From Bacteroidetes bacterium UBA7674 (lineage in GTDB: Bacteria; Bacteroidota; Bacteroidia; Chitinophagales; Chitinophagaceae), in the NCBI GenBank assembly GCA_002483105.1, contig DLHG01000004.1:266581-330580 (forward strand): DNA of 64,000 bases. Reading direction: 5' to 3'. The position numbers and the translations under genes are program-made. Positions 8,730-17,265 of the stretch are shown in pieces. Under the pieces are notes generated by a model that saw nothing but the letters and a program-made list of their open reading frames with translations, was not told the origin of the DNA and made no database searches. The stretch's first letter is position 1. Each line of letters starts with the position of its first letter.

Positions 8730-9242
8730 TTATTTATCCGGTTCAAAATCCAGCACTATCGAGTTCATACAAAAGCGCTGACCAGTTGGTGGCGGTCCAT
8801 CGTCGAATATATGCCCGAGATGAGAATCACACCTGTCGCAAAGCACTTCGGTGCGCTTCATGCCATGCGTATTATCATCTTCGTAGCGCACACTACCTTC
8901 ACCCAAAGCCTCATAGAAGCTCGGCCATCCACAGCTGCTTGCAAACTTAGCATCCGAACGGAACAATGGATTACCACATACTGCACAGTAGTACATTCCC
9001 TTGTCGTTGGTTTTATTGTATTTGCCTGTATGTGCCCACTCTGTTCCTTTCTCACGCGCTACATCGTAGACCTCGCGAGGTAGTATTTTTTTCCATTCCT
9101 CATTGCTTACTTTCAGCTTCGTCTTGTCTGTACGGGAATAGTGAGGATTCCCTTTGTGTGTTGCATCCATCGGATTATTGCTTTGGCAGGCAGCACTAAG
9201 TGTGATGCTACCCGCTATTATTAATATGCTTAAGAATCTCAT
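8730..9242 (-). CDS. msrB: Lipoprotein MsrB, paralogue 2
   Basis: A 170-residue MsrB paralogue. The N-terminus MRFLSILIIAGSITLSAAC ends in a lipobox-like SAAC, so the protein is probably lipid-anchored, unlike its neighbour. Zinc ligands are CAVCG and CDRCD, and the active site is SSCGWPSFY plus RFCMNS with the catalytic Cys. The body is closely similar in order and spacing to the 8163-8660 gene. Methionine-R-sulfoxide repair of envelope proteins is the expected job. The electron donor is unknown; a secreted CGWC thioredoxin-like protein nearby (6705-7319) is one candidate by inference. Confidence 0.94.
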   Translation of the reverse strand: MRFLSILIIAGSITLSAACQSNNPMDATHKGNPHYSRTDKTKLKVSNEEWKKILPREVYDVAREKGTEWAHTGKYNKTNDKGMYYCAVCGNPLFRSDAKFASSCGWPSFYEALGEGSVRYEDDNTHGMKRTEVLCDRCDSHLGHIFDDGPPPTGQRFCMNSIVLDFEPDK

Positions 9243-9385
9243 AATTGTATAAACGAGAATTAGTCTTCTTTAGTTTACTATATAAAGTTAATGCCTTCAC
9301 AACCATCACTCCCGATAGCAGAATAACCAAAAGTTATTAAAGGATTTAAAGCACTGGATTTTTTATAATATTTCAATTGAAAACC

Positions 9386-9393
9386 TACATTTG
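9386..9393 (+). promoter_or_regulatory. Possible TAnnTTTG box of the NHL-repeat gene
   Basis: TACATTTG is a full consensus match 45 bases before the ATG at 9439. The longer leader makes this call weaker than the others. Confidence 0.35.
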
Positions 9394-9438
9394 CTGAAAT
9401 ACAATATGTATTTTCGGCTCAGTAAAACACTATAGATC

Positions 9439-12168
9439 ATGAAACCTATAAAATTGATCCTCTCCCTGGTAATGGGAGTATTATTTCTCACGCAAACCGG
9501 TTATTCACAGAATGGTCTTTTATACACTATTGCGGGACAACAGATCGGCTTAGGCTATTCCGGCGACGGCGGGCCTGCGCTGAATGCGGAGTTACATTTC
9601 ATAACAGATCTTGAAATAGACGGGGCAGGTAATATTTATATTGCTGACGCGATAAACGGCAGGGTCAGAAAGATAGACGGCAATACAGGGCTGATAAACA
9701 CCATTGCCGGGAATGGCACAGACGGTTTTTCAGGCGACGGCGGACCGGCTGGTAATGCACAATTTAATTATGGCAATGGAATTGCCTTAGACCTTGCCGG
9801 CAACCTGTATATATGCGATCAGCTGAATTGGCGAATACGTAAAGTAGATGTCAATGGTATAATTACAACCATCGCGGGAATTCCCACCATTGGATATGCG
9901 GGTGACGGCGGACTTGCTGTTAACGCAAGTTTTCAGAATCCGCGAGACGTTGCAGTTGACATGAACGGCAATATATATATCGCTGATGACGCAAGACTGA
10001 GAAAGATAGATGCACAGACGGGAATCATCAATACTATAGCGGGGGACGGCAATTACGGATATTCCGGGGATGGTGGATTGGCTGTTAATGCTGTGATACA
10101 AACACCCAACAGCATTTCATTCGATCCGCAAAGTAACATCTACTTCATAAATGAATACAGGATAAGGAAGATTGATGCCGTTACCGGTATTATCTCTACA
10201 ATATGTGGCTCAGGCATCCTGGGAACTGTAGGAGATGGCGGCCTGGCCATTAACGCTGAACTTAACTACCCCTCTGCAATTATGGTTGACGGAGCAGGCA
10301 ACATATATATTGCCGAGCAAGAAAGGATAAGAAAAATAGACGCACAGACAAACATTATTAACACAATAGCAGGGGGTATAGGGAATTCCACTTATTATAA
10401 CGGGGCTCCCGCATTACTTGCAGCTATTCAGACCGGCCCAATGGTAAAGGATATCTACGGCAATATCTTCTGTGCAAACGCTCCGCAAGGGGAAATATTC
10501 CAAATAACTACGGACACGCCGGTGATAAATATCTCTTCTACTTTATTTTCTGTGCAAACATTCGCACAGTGCAACGGTCCGCAATTTGTAGCTGCCACAG
10601 GTACATATAATGCTTCGCACTCTATCCATACCTATTATGGAGATGGACTTGATGATATTGCAAGCACCATATCCTCAAACGGTGGTGGTGGCCATGCAAT
10701 GTTTGACCATGCATATCCGCTGTCCGGTACATACTCTATTAAGCATATTCTTCTCGACAACAACATGCCTGTAGATTCCATAGAATATACTTATCAGTAT
10801 GCATTGTGTCGTTCTATTACCGCAGGTCTATATATAGACAGCAACAGCAATTGCACTTTCGAGCCAACTTCAGACTTTTTGATAGCACAGGTAAGCACCA
10901 TTGCCGTTGATTCCAATGGCATTACTATCGACACTCTCTGGGCGACCAGCGGCTTTACATATAATATGCAGGGCGCTATGGGTGACGTTTATTCTTTTAC
11001 TATTGTGGACTACCCAGCCGGGCTCCAGTTTTCCTGTCCATTGAACGGAGTGATCACCAACACCATTCAATCTCTTACTTATACCAACACTGAATACATA
11101 GGCTTCGAGTGCGGCAATATGGCCGGTTTTGACCTTGGTGTAGATCTTGGCTTTGTTCGTACTGCTGCAAATCGTGCTGACTTTGACATCATAGTCAACA
11201 ACACTTCATGTAACCCGCAAGATGCAACTCTGACGATGACCTTTTCCCCTCAATACTCATTCTATTATTGCTGGCCTCCCCCGGTATCGCAAACAGCCAA
11301 TACCGTAACGTGGGATTTTAATGATGTATCAATTGTTACTTCAGCGCCCGAATATATACATGTGACACTTTGGGCAACCAACAATCAATACTTGACAGTA
11401 GGTGATACTGTACAGACTACTTTCACCTTAACTCCAATAACCGGTGATATCAATCCTGTAAACAATGTTATCATTCGCGACGATACTGTTACAGGCCCTT
11501 ACGATCCCAATGCTGTATATGTGAACCCGGCAGGCTGTGTTACTCCAGGCACAGAACTCGAGTACACTGTCACATTCGAGAACCTGGGCAACGATACTGC
11601 GCACAATGTCTATATCATGGACACCCTAAGCAACGGGTACGAAATGCAAAGTATGAAGCTGATAGCAGCATCTCATAATGTGTACATAACGAAGTCCACA
11701 AGCGGGGGCCATAGTATACTTAAATTCGACTTCCCCGGTATCGACCTCGCCGACAGTTCCAGCCCGGCGCGTCATGGCTTCGTTAAATACTCGATTGATG
11801 TGGATGATAACTACCCTATCGGTTCGGCTGTCACCAACAAAGCCGGTATCTTCTTCGATTACATGCCCGCCGTACTCACCAACGTAGCGGAAACTTACAT
11901 GTGCTGGCCGGCAAGCGTAAACACAGTTACTAAACCGGACAACATACGCATATACCCCAACCCTATAATAGGTGATGAACTGACAATCCTCACTGAGCAG
12001 GCGTATGCTTCTTATATCATCACCAATAGCATAGGCCAGGAGCAGATGAACGGTTCCCTGCACAGCAAAGACACAAAGGTCAATATCAGGTCTCTGGCTA
12101 CAGGCATGTACTACATCACCTTGAAAGGTGATAGCGGAACAGTAGTAAAGAAATTCGTAAAACTCTAA
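9439..12168 (+). CDS. Secreted NHL-repeat protein with T9SS type A sorting domain
   Basis: A 909-residue cell-surface or secreted protein. The Sec signal is followed by six NHL-type propeller repeats to about residue 360, each with an IAG...GYSGDGG...GNIYIAD...RKID pattern. A PKD/Ig-like region follows, then a DUF11-like section with TPGTELEYTVTFENLGNDT. The last 75 residues start at IRIYPNPIIGDEL and form a type A T9SS C-terminal domain ending in VKKFVKL. Such tails direct outer-membrane translocation by T9SS and are usually cleaved. The ligand or enzymatic role is unknown. A perfect 14-bp terminator hairpin follows. Confidence 0.9.
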   Translation: MKPIKLILSLVMGVLFLTQTGYSQNGLLYTIAGQQIGLGYSGDGGPALNAELHFITDLEIDGAGNIYIADAINGRVRKIDGNTGLINTIAGNGTDGFSGDGGPAGNAQFNYGNGIALDLAGNLYICDQLNWRIRKVDVNGIITTIAGIPTIGYAGDGGLAVNASFQNPRDVAVDMNGNIYIADDARLRKIDAQTGIINTIAGDGNYGYSGDGGLAVNAVIQTPNSISFDPQSNIYFINEYRIRKIDAVTGIISTICGSGILGTVGDGGLAINAELNYPSAIMVDGAGNIYIAEQERIRKIDAQTNIINTIAGGIGNSTYYNGAPALLAAIQTGPMVKDIYGNIFCANAPQGEIFQITTDTPVINISSTLFSVQTFAQCNGPQFVAATGTYNASHSIHTYYGDGLDDIASTISSNGGGGHAMFDHAYPLSGTYSIKHILLDNNMPVDSIEYTYQYALCRSITAGLYIDSNSNCTFEPTSDFLIAQVSTIAVDSNGITIDTLWATSGFTYNMQGAMGDVYSFTIVDYPAGLQFSCPLNGVITNTIQSLTYTNTEYIGFECGNMAGFDLGVDLGFVRTAANRADFDIIVNNTSCNPQDATLTMTFSPQYSFYYCWPPPVSQTANTVTWDFNDVSIVTSAPEYIHVTLWATNNQYLTVGDTVQTTFTLTPITGDINPVNNVIIRDDTVTGPYDPNAVYVNPAGCVTPGTELEYTVTFENLGNDTAHNVYIMDTLSNGYEMQSMKLIAASHNVYITKSTSGGHSILKFDFPGIDLADSSSPARHGFVKYSIDVDDNYPIGSAVTNKAGIFFDYMPAVLTNVAETYMCWPASVNTVTKPDNIRIYPNPIIGDELTILTEQAYASYIITNSIGQEQMNGSLHSKDTKVNIRSLATGMYYITLKGDSGTVVKKFVKL

Positions 12169-12186
12169 TTCTAAAGCCAACTCAAA

Positions 12187-12225
12187 CAAGAAAGCCTGCA
12201 CGGTATGTGCAGGCTTTCTTGTTTG
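12187..12225. terminator. Bidirectional terminator, perfect 14-bp stem
   Basis: CAAGAAAGCCTGCA pairs without mismatch with TGCAGGCTTTCTTG across a 7-base loop, with T-rich flanks on both strands. It lies between the convergent NHL-repeat gene and the 12272-12973 gene. Confidence 0.85.
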
Positions 12226-12271
12226 ATCTCGTATCACCTTTCCTTTAGGAAGGACGGGAGAGTTATTTTTT

Positions 12272-12973
12272 TTATTTAAACTTCCTCATAAAGTATGTCA
12301 TACCATCTTCTTCTATCACCAGCTGGTTGTCTTCGCACTTCAGTACGTTGAATACACGTTTATCTTTACCGTTCAGGTATAGTTTCTGGTTGTTGAAGCT
12401 TTCTACATACCACGATGGTACCGTTTCAGGATCGTAGCTACCGAACGCCATACCCAGTTTACCATCACCGGCTATATCACCTGTTATTTCCAGTATTTTT
12501 ATTTTGCGCTTGTAATCTATTGCTGGTACTTTTTTATCCATTGTACCCTTAAATACCGACCAATGCCCTTTCATCTGGTTGAGGCTGGTAACAGGTGCCG
12601 CAGGTTTTTCTGCAGGCAATACAGCCTGTCCGTCAGCCGGGTTAAACGGAACCAACTCATAAGTGCCTGTTTCATCTTTTAGCTTCAGGCTGTTATCTGT
12701 GCGGCTTACGATGGTAAAGAAGCGCGACCCCATATCCAGCTCACTGCCTTTTATCTTGTAGGTACCTTTGTATATAAAACCGCCGCTTTTTTGCCATACA
12801 TATTCGCCCCCCATCAGGAATTGAACTTTAATGGTATCTTTAAAACTCACCGCTTTCCCGTTACTTATGCGGCTTACTTCTTTCCAATTACCATTAAGCG
12901 TATTTTTATCATCGCAATAGGCAACGAGAGGTGTAATGGCTAATAAAAGTGATAATAGTTTTTTCATGTTCAT
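12272..12973 (-). CDS. Exported two-domain lipocalin-like protein of unknown function
   Basis: A 233-residue protein with a signal peptide (MKKLLSLLLAITPLVAYC). Two beta-rich halves follow, each opening with a G-x-W pattern (LNGNWKEVSR near 25 and MKGHWSVFKG near 133), as in lipocalin-like domains. A short P/A-rich linker separates them. No catalytic motif is evident. The start may be the ATG at 12973 or the one two codons later at 12967. A TAnnTTTG box lies 16 bases upstream. It is divergent from the nitrilase-family gene and I would not name a function. Confidence 0.75.
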   Translation of the reverse strand: MNMKKLLSLLLAITPLVAYCDDKNTLNGNWKEVSRISNGKAVSFKDTIKVQFLMGGEYVWQKSGGFIYKGTYKIKGSELDMGSRFFTIVSRTDNSLKLKDETGTYELVPFNPADGQAVLPAEKPAAPVTSLNQMKGHWSVFKGTMDKKVPAIDYKRKIKILEITGDIAGDGKLGMAFGSYDPETVPSWYVESFNNQKLYLNGKDKRVFNVLKCEDNQLVIEEDGMTYFMRKFK

Positions 12974-12989
12974 TTTTAATTTGACACAT

Positions 12990-12997
12990 CAAAAATA
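12990..12997 (-). promoter_or_regulatory. TAnnTTTG (-7) box of the lipocalin-like gene
   Basis: TATTTTTG on the minus strand, ending 16 bases before the ATG at 12973. Confidence 0.4.
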
Positions 12998-13040
12998 TTC
13001 AAATTATTATAGCCCCTGCAATATTTTTTAAATAATTCAT

Positions 13041-13826
13041 ATGGCATCAGAACAACTGTATATCACATTGGTACAGCCCGACATAGCCTGGCAAAATAAG
13101 GGCGCCAACCTGGCCCAATATGAGAAGTACATCCAGGGCATCACGGGCAAGAAGGAGATCATTGTGCTGCCGGAGATGTTCAGCACCGGCTTCACCATGG
13201 ATGCCGCAGGCATGGCAGAGACCATGGATGGCCCTACCGTACAGTGGATGGCAAGCATGGCGGTCACTCATCGCGCAGCCATTACCGGTAGCCTCATAAT
13301 AGAAGAAGATGGCAATTACTACAATCGCCTGGTATGGGTATTGCCCAACGGGCAAATAGGCACTTACGACAAGCATCACCTCTTTGCCTATGCCGAAGAG
13401 GATCAATATTACACCCCCGGCGAGAACCGCCTGATAGTAAGTGTGAATGGTTGGCGCATCTCCCTGCTTGTGTGCTACGACCTCCGCTTTCCCGTCTGGT
13501 CAAGGAATACACCAGGTAACGAATACGACGTACTCATCTATGTGGCCAACTGGCCGGAACGCCGCAGCCTGGCATGGAAGACCCTGCTACAGGCACGCGC
13601 TATTGAGAACATGAGCTATGTGGTGGGCGTGAACAGGGTAGGCGTAGACGGCAAGGACATCGCCTATTCAGGCGACAGCAGCGTCTTCGGACCGCTCGGG
13701 GAGCCCCTCTGGCAGGGGCAGGAAGCGGGAACACACACCGTTATATTAGAAAAATCCCATTTAGAACAGTGCAGGCAGCAATTTCCTTTTATAAATGATG
13801 CCGATAAGTTTATGCTTTTAGATTAA
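13041..13826 (+). CDS. Carbon-nitrogen hydrolase, probable omega-amidase (YafV-like)
   Basis: Cytoplasmic nitrilase-superfamily amidase of 261 residues, the length of E. coli YafV. The catalytic triad is visible: Glu45 in LPEMFSTGF, Lys111 in YDKHHLF and Cys145 in LLVCYDLRFP. The sequence around KHHLFAYAEED and the C-terminal SVFGPLGEPLWQ fit the omega-amidase branch, which hydrolyses 2-oxoglutaramate or 2-oxosuccinamate formed by glutamine and asparagine transaminases. The branch is inferred from motif resemblance; other amide substrates are possible. A small lipoprotein gene starts 19 bases downstream. Confidence 0.88.
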   Translation: MASEQLYITLVQPDIAWQNKGANLAQYEKYIQGITGKKEIIVLPEMFSTGFTMDAAGMAETMDGPTVQWMASMAVTHRAAITGSLIIEEDGNYYNRLVWVLPNGQIGTYDKHHLFAYAEEDQYYTPGENRLIVSVNGWRISLLVCYDLRFPVWSRNTPGNEYDVLIYVANWPERRSLAWKTLLQARAIENMSYVVGVNRVGVDGKDIAYSGDSSVFGPLGEPLWQGQEAGTHTVILEKSHLEQCRQQFPFINDADKFMLLD

Positions 13827-13845
13827 GAGTTTTATATTTGTTGTG

Positions 13846-14406
13846 ATGAAGGTAAATATAAAACCGGCAAAAGGGCTGTTAGCCATAGCAGTTGCTATAG
13901 TATTAGCAGGCTCTGTTGGCTGCACCCGTCCCGGGGATAACAATAACGAGTTGGATGTCTGCAAGCAGGTAACGCCATCTCCTTACGCTGATAAGCTGCA
14001 TTTTCGTCTTATCAATGAAGTAACAGGCTCTGACCTCTTTGCGGCCAGTACGCCCAACAGGTTCACTTTTGATGACCTGACTTCTTTCCAGTATTGCAAC
14101 GACAGCCACCCGCTGGAAGAAGCTGCTGATTTCTTCAAAGATTCTCAAGGCCAGGATTGCGTAGCTTTCTGGTTTGCCAATCTACGTGCCCCCGATGTAT
14201 ATTCTCCACAGGAATGCCGCAGGATATTAATGAAATGGTCTAATACCGATATTGATACCCTGGAATGGACAACCCACGTGGAAGATGCAGGCGTTCCTAA
14301 CTGCGATTCTTTCGAAGTACTGGATAAGGTGTTCTACAACAATGAAGTGATACACCCGGTAACACTGGATGGACAATCATACTATCCGCTTTACAAGACG
14401 AACTAA
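13846..14406 (+). CDS. Small exported protein, probably a lipoprotein, unknown function
   Basis: A 186-residue protein. A hydrophobic leader (GLLAIAVAIVLAGSVGC) ends in a Cys that could be lipidated, though SVGC is a weak lipobox. The mature part is rich in acidic and aromatic residues and has several scattered Cys (DVCKQ, QYCND, QDCVAF, QECRR, PNCDS), which could form disulfides. I do not recognise a family. The ATG at 13846 is preferred to a GTG one codon earlier. It may be co-transcribed with the amidase. A strong bidirectional terminator follows. Confidence 0.75.
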   Translation: MKVNIKPAKGLLAIAVAIVLAGSVGCTRPGDNNNELDVCKQVTPSPYADKLHFRLINEVTGSDLFAASTPNRFTFDDLTSFQYCNDSHPLEEAADFFKDSQGQDCVAFWFANLRAPDVYSPQECRRILMKWSNTDIDTLEWTTHVEDAGVPNCDSFEVLDKVFYNNEVIHPVTLDGQSYYPLYKTN

Positions 14407-14427
14407 TTACAATATTGAAATAAAAGA

Positions 14428-14462
14428 AAAAGCCTTCTCAAAAAATGAGAAGGCTTTTTTAA
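14428..14462. terminator. Bidirectional terminator
   Basis: AAAAGCCTTCTCA pairs perfectly with TGAGAAGGCTTTT across a five-A loop, with T-runs on both strands. It separates the small lipoprotein gene from the convergent rng. Confidence 0.85.
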
Positions 14463-14498
14463 TGTCTTTATATGCCGTTGTTGGTCGCCTGACAACGA

Positions 14499-16061
14499 CT
14501 ACAGCTTTATGATATCATCCGTCTTAGTATCGTAGAAGTGATATATGGTAAGGCCGGCATTATTATCAGTCACCAGTTTCAGGCGGGTCTTATATTGTTT
14601 CTGCCATTTGGCCAGTATAGACTTCTTGAAGAAGCTGCCCTTGGTCAGGTAGGCTTCCAGCATCGGGTGAATGTGCAATGCCAGTTCGCGATGCCCTTGA
14701 TCCACCAGGTACTTCAGGTCTTTTTCTATATCGTCAGTAACAAGTATAGACGGGCCTATTTTACCGGTTCCTTTACAGCTCGGGCAAACCTCCGCTGTAG
14801 TGATGTTGATCTCCGGCCTTAACCTCTGGCGGGTGATCTGCATCAGCCCGAATTTGGTCATTGGCAGAATAGTGTGCCTTGCCCTGTCAGCCTTCATGGC
14901 TTCTTCCATGGCGTCATGCACCTTCTTCTTGTTGTCCGGTAACTTCATATCTATGAAGTCAATGATCACGATACCACCCAGGTCACGCAGCCTCATCTGG
15001 CGGGTAATTTCCTGCACTGCTTCCAGGTTGGTAGCCAGCGCATTTTGTTCCTGCCCTGCTTCAGCTGCTCTTGTGCCGCTGTTCACATCTATTACGTGCA
15101 GTGCTTCGGTATGTTCTATTATCAGGTAGGCGCCGCTGTTCAGGTTCACTGTCTTCCCGAAAGAAGACTTCACCTGCTTGCTCACACCATAGGTATCAAA
15201 TATCGGCTGACCGGCATTATGATAGGTTACTATCTCCTGTTGTTCAGGAGCTATGCGGCCTATATAGTCTTTGGTATCGCTGTGCAGTTTTTTATCGTTC
15301 ACTACTATGCGCTGAAAGCTTTCGCTCAGCAGGTCGCGTAGAATGGAAGTAGTTTTATCCTGCTCACCCAGTATCAATTGTGGTGGCTTCGCTCCTTTAA
15401 GGTTACGCTGAATGGTTTGCCACATTTCAGCCAGCTCCAGCATATCTGTGTGCAGCTCGGCAGTGTTTTTGCCTTCAGCAGCAGTACGCACTATCACCCC
15501 AAAGTTCTTCGGCTTGATGCTCTCCATGATACGTTGCAGGCGCTTACGCTCATCTGCAGAATGTATCTTGCGCGATATTGCTACCACATCATTATAAGGA
15601 GTCAACACCACAAACCTTCCCGGTAAAGATATCTCGCAGCTCAGTCTCGGCCCTTTGGCTGAGATAGGCTCTTTCAATATCTGCACCAATACTTCAGGTT
15701 TGCCTTGCAGCACGTCGGTAATTTTTCCCGTTTTTACTATTTCCGCTTCGTTCTTAAACTTGCCAAAATCAGTACCCCAGGTAGTATCTCCCTGCAGCGA
15801 TTGCTTAGTGAATTTTAAAACAGAACGGAAATAAGGGCTGAGATCAGTATAGTGCAGGAAGGCATCTTTTTCATAGCCTACATCCACGAACACTGCGTTG
15901 AGGCCGGGCATCAGCTTTTTTACTTTGCCCAGGTAGAGATCCCCTACAGCAAAATTATCTTGTCCGTGCTCATAATGGAGCTCAACAAGCTTTTTATCTT
16001 CCAGCAAGGCTATTTCTACGCCACCATCTCCGGAAGAATTAATAATAAGTTCTTTATTCAT
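14499..16061 (-). CDS. rng: Ribonuclease G (Rne/Rng family)
   Basis: Single-strand endoribonuclease for rRNA maturation and mRNA decay, cytoplasmic. The 520-residue length is that of RNase G, lacking the long RNase E tail. An N-terminal S1-like domain (VGDLYLGKVKKLMPGLNAVF ... KDAFLHYTDL) is split by an insert. The catalytic DNase I-like part has IIDFIDMKLP with metal-binding Asp, and the zinc-link cysteines are in CPSCKGTG. It is the last gene of a TPR - mS38-like - rng run. A strong interrupted hairpin lies about 70 bases before its ATG and could regulate it. Confidence 0.95.
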   Translation of the reverse strand: MNKELIINSSGDGGVEIALLEDKKLVELHYEHGQDNFAVGDLYLGKVKKLMPGLNAVFVDVGYEKDAFLHYTDLSPYFRSVLKFTKQSLQGDTTWGTDFGKFKNEAEIVKTGKITDVLQGKPEVLVQILKEPISAKGPRLSCEISLPGRFVVLTPYNDVVAISRKIHSADERKRLQRIMESIKPKNFGVIVRTAAEGKNTAELHTDMLELAEMWQTIQRNLKGAKPPQLILGEQDKTTSILRDLLSESFQRIVVNDKKLHSDTKDYIGRIAPEQQEIVTYHNAGQPIFDTYGVSKQVKSSFGKTVNLNSGAYLIIEHTEALHVIDVNSGTRAAEAGQEQNALATNLEAVQEITRQMRLRDLGGIVIIDFIDMKLPDNKKKVHDAMEEAMKADRARHTILPMTKFGLMQITRQRLRPEINITTAEVCPSCKGTGKIGPSILVTDDIEKDLKYLVDQGHRELALHIHPMLEAYLTKGSFFKKSILAKWQKQYKTRLKLVTDNNAGLTIYHFYDTKTDDIIKL

Positions 16062-16129
16062 GCTACCGTCGTTTGTTCAAAACGGCTTCACATACAGCTG
16101 TTCATGACGTAAATCATGTAATAACAAAA

Positions 16130-16189
16130 CCCTACACTTTCTGCCTGTACGCATTATAGCATGCGATACAACAGCAAAAAGTGTAAGGG
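16130..16189 (-). ncRNA. 60-base interrupted hairpin in the rng leader (candidate regulatory RNA structure)
   Basis: On either strand 23 base pairs form in five helices. They are 16130-16133 with 16186-16189; 16134-16140 with 16178-16184; 16141-16143 with 16172-16174; 16146-16149 with 16167-16170; and 16150-16154 with 16161-16165. The loop is six bases (16155-16160). In the rng transcript it is followed by TTTTGTTATT. It could be a leader element, an RNase processing site, or a terminator/attenuator. Confidence 0.5.
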
Positions 16190-16205
16190 ATGCTGTTAAA
16201 GAAAA

Positions 16206-16235
16206 GCCGGTAATGGAAAACAGGTTTACCCTGGC
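16206..16235 (-). terminator. Weak possible terminator or attenuator after the mS38-like gene
   Basis: On the minus strand GCCAGGGTAA can pair with TTACCGGC with two bulges, followed by TTTTCTTT. Imperfect stem; low confidence. Confidence 0.3.
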
Positions 16236-16243
16236 CTCTCTTA

Positions 16244-16336
16244 CTATTTCTTCTTCTTATGACGGTTCTTTCTCAAACGCTTCTTGCGTTTGTGAGTAGC
16301 TATTTTATGACGTTTCCTTTTCTTACCACAAGGCAT
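16244..16336 (-). CDS. 30-residue basic AURKAIP1/COX24 (mS38-like) protein
   Basis: A 30-codon gene starting at the ATG at 16336 and ending in TAG at 16244. The product begins MPCGKKRKRHK and ends KNRHKKKK; 19 of 30 residues are Lys, Arg or His. The KRKKRLRKNRHKKK pattern is that of the COX24/AURKAIP1 C-terminal domain found in mitoribosomal protein mS38. In Bacteroidota such tiny proteins are annotated with this domain name. A role on the small ribosomal subunit is inferred. It starts 18 bases after the TPR gene and lies upstream of rng on the same strand. Its short length makes it easy to miss. Confidence 0.85.
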   Translation of the reverse strand: MPCGKKRKRHKIATHKRKKRLRKNRHKKKK

Positions 16337-16354
16337 AACACAATGTTTTAAAAG

Positions 16355-17209
16355 TTACTTAAATGAATTTATATAATTGTCAACGTCACTGGAAAACTCC
16401 GGCTTATTGACTAGTTGTTTACACTTTTCCAAAAGCTCTATCGCTTTTGCTTTATTCCCTGTTTCCTTATACGCTACAGCCAGCATATACATTGCCTCGG
16501 TATTGTCAGGTTCTGTTCTCAGTATAGTTTCAAAACGGCCTAGTGCCTTATCAAACTGTCCTGACTGAACAGACATTTTTCCCAAAACCATATTCGCTGC
16601 TACGTCATCCGGCCTTTTGGCAACAATCTCCTTCAACAGTCCCACTCCCTTCATCGGTTGCCCACTTATAATGTAACCTTGTGCAAGGCCCATTTTTGCA
16701 GTATCGCTATTGGGGTTCAGTGCAAGTACATGTTCAAAAACATCCATCGATTGCTCTGCATCCCACAACTGCATAGCGTTAGAAGTATCTTCCGCTATCT
16801 GGTCCAGAAAGAATTGGCCTGCAAAATTGAGCTTTTTTTCTGAATTCTCCAATTTTGCTGATCGGGAAGCATAATATGCTGCCAAACGTTTGTTTTTATT
16901 GTCTTTCCAGAAGTTGCTGAGTTTATAAAAACTTACAGCCATCTGCGACGAATCGCGGATGGCTGCAAGCTCATCTTCCAAAGTAGCTACTTTGGCCTTA
17001 CTTTCTGCTGCCAGTTTTCCTTTGGCTTCAGTTAATATATCGGCTAAGGTAGCCGCTTTCATAGTGTGAGAGTCTCCGGGACTCCCCGATGCCGCCATAG
17101 GAGCTTGCTCCGTATGAGGCTTCGCCGGGGGCTTGGTATTGGCCCCGAAATATAATATCGCTATCAGCGCTACTGCTGCCGCAAGTGTGATGTAGTGTCC
17201 TTTTCGCAA
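16355..17209 (-). CDS. Membrane-anchored TPR protein
   Basis: A 284-residue protein with one N-terminal TM helix (ITLAAAVALIAILYFGA), then a proline-rich linker, a short coiled-coil-like stretch (about 58-85) and TPR repeats to the end (MGLAQGYIISGQPMKGVGLL, MVLGKMSVQSGQFDKALGRF, MYMLAVAYKETGNKAKAIEL). It probably works as a protein-interaction scaffold on the periplasmic side; the partner is unknown. The start is a TTG at 17209, since no in-frame ATG precedes the TM helix and a TAnnTTTG box ends 16 bases upstream. It sits between HU and the mS38-like gene. Confidence 0.82.
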   Translation of the reverse strand: MRKGHYITLAAAVALIAILYFGANTKPPAKPHTEQAPMAASGSPGDSHTMKAATLADILTEAKGKLAAESKAKVATLEDELAAIRDSSQMAVSFYKLSNFWKDNKNKRLAAYYASRSAKLENSEKKLNFAGQFFLDQIAEDTSNAMQLWDAEQSMDVFEHVLALNPNSDTAKMGLAQGYIISGQPMKGVGLLKEIVAKRPDDVAANMVLGKMSVQSGQFDKALGRFETILRTEPDNTEAMYMLAVAYKETGNKAKAIELLEKCKQLVNKPEFSSDVDNYINSFK

Positions 17210-17225
17210 AATGTAAATTTCGCTG

Positions 17226-17233
17226 CAAATGTA
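17226..17233 (-). promoter_or_regulatory. TAnnTTTG (-7) box of the TPR-mS38-rng run
   Basis: TACATTTG on the minus strand, 16 bases before the TTG start. A TTG 23 bases further upstream could serve as -33 element. It suggests the run can be transcribed separately from HU. Confidence 0.5.
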
Positions 17234-17265
17234 GGAAAATCAACCTTGCAGAGCGTCAATTGCAC

